NCBI GenBank assembly: GCA_014655195.1
Contig: BNBH01000002.1
Location: 242,406-306,405 of the forward strand
DNA length: 64,000 nt
Reading direction: 5' to 3'
DNA from: Streptomyces cellulosae
Lineage (GTDB): Bacteria > Actinomycetota > Actinomycetes > Streptomycetales > Streptomycetaceae
Both the position numbers and the translations under genes were made by a program. Below, one piece after another: positions 63,916 to 64,000 of the stretch (within the stretch, counting starts at the first letter, position 1; every line of letters starts with the position of its first letter). The notes beneath the pieces are model-generated. The model saw only the letters and a program-made list of their open reading frames with translations. It was not told the DNA's origin and searched no databases.

Positions 63916-64000
63916 CGCTGGGTGCCTCCTGGTGCGGGATCTCGGGGACGGCCGTGCCGTCGCCCTGCCTAACGTGCCACGGTGCGCGGGAGTGCCCGGC

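Overview
The window is chromosomal DNA from a Streptomyces or very close relative. The evidence is a GC-rich composition with GTG/TTG starts, tight divergent and convergent packing, and the actinobacterial cell-division order ftsW-murG-ftsQ-ftsZ-ylmD-ylmE-sepF-ylmG-divIVA. Specific proteins agree: SAV_6107-type HEPN, Rv2175c-type and DUF3040. From memory, not a search, the gene order matches the conserved Streptomyces core region around ftsZ read in one direction. No prophage, insertion sequence, CRISPR array, tRNA, rRNA or biosynthetic gene cluster was seen.

Region 1 (1-8525) opens with the 3' end of a D-lactate dehydrogenase-like gene that overlaps, tail to tail, a fused anthranilate synthase (trpE-trpG). 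That gene has a tryptophan attenuator with an 18-residue leader peptide containing Trp-Trp-Trp. Divergent from it is a class II DAHP synthase, so entry to and exit from the shikimate pathway toward tryptophan face each other. Then come an iron pair (bfd with an iron box, bfr with its own palindromes), a sulfite-oxidase-like molybdoenzyme, endonuclease IV and a PASTA-type Ser/Thr kinase.

Region 2 (8681-17179) holds thiamine genes thiO-thiS-thiG behind a TPP riboswitch, thiE nearby, an FAD reductase, an Rv2175c-type DNA-binding protein, metF, a membrane protein with a long Tyr/Gln/Gly-rich tail and an isolated CrtI-type amine oxidase/desaturase.

Region 3 (17180-29698) holds a YhgE/Pip membrane protein with a degenerate ABC ATPase and a TetR regulator, fronted by a 32-bp inverted repeat. 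It also holds a HEPN protein, a methyltransferase, DUF3040, a block of Streptomyces intergenic repeats ending in a 22-bp perfect hairpin, a MoxR-DUF58-transglutaminase operon and a beta-carbonic anhydrase.

Region 4 (29871-47902) is the dcw cluster: rsmH, ftsL, pbpB, murE, murF, mraY, murD, ftsW, murG, ftsQ, ftsZ, ylmD, ylmE, sepF, ylmG and divIVA. It makes the peptidoglycan precursor, builds septal wall, forms the Z-ring and ends with the polar-growth organiser. mraZ and murC are not in the cluster here. The ftsZ leader is a 289-base control region with an 8-bp inverted repeat and five GACAC words.

Region 5 (47983-64000) has ileS (reverse strand) behind a T-box riboswitch that appears to work by hiding the ribosome binding site. 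Forward genes follow for a DksA-like protein, lspA, rluD, a GNAT enzyme, a Na+/H+ antiporter and an SDR. Then come an MscS channel, a dienelactone-hydrolase-like protein, a Tat-exported PhoD phosphatase, a DsbA-like thioredoxin protein, an unassigned membrane protein and DUF2252. The strongest non-coding signals are the trp attenuator, the ileS T-box, the ftsZ leader, the YhgE operator and three DnaA-box-like sites.
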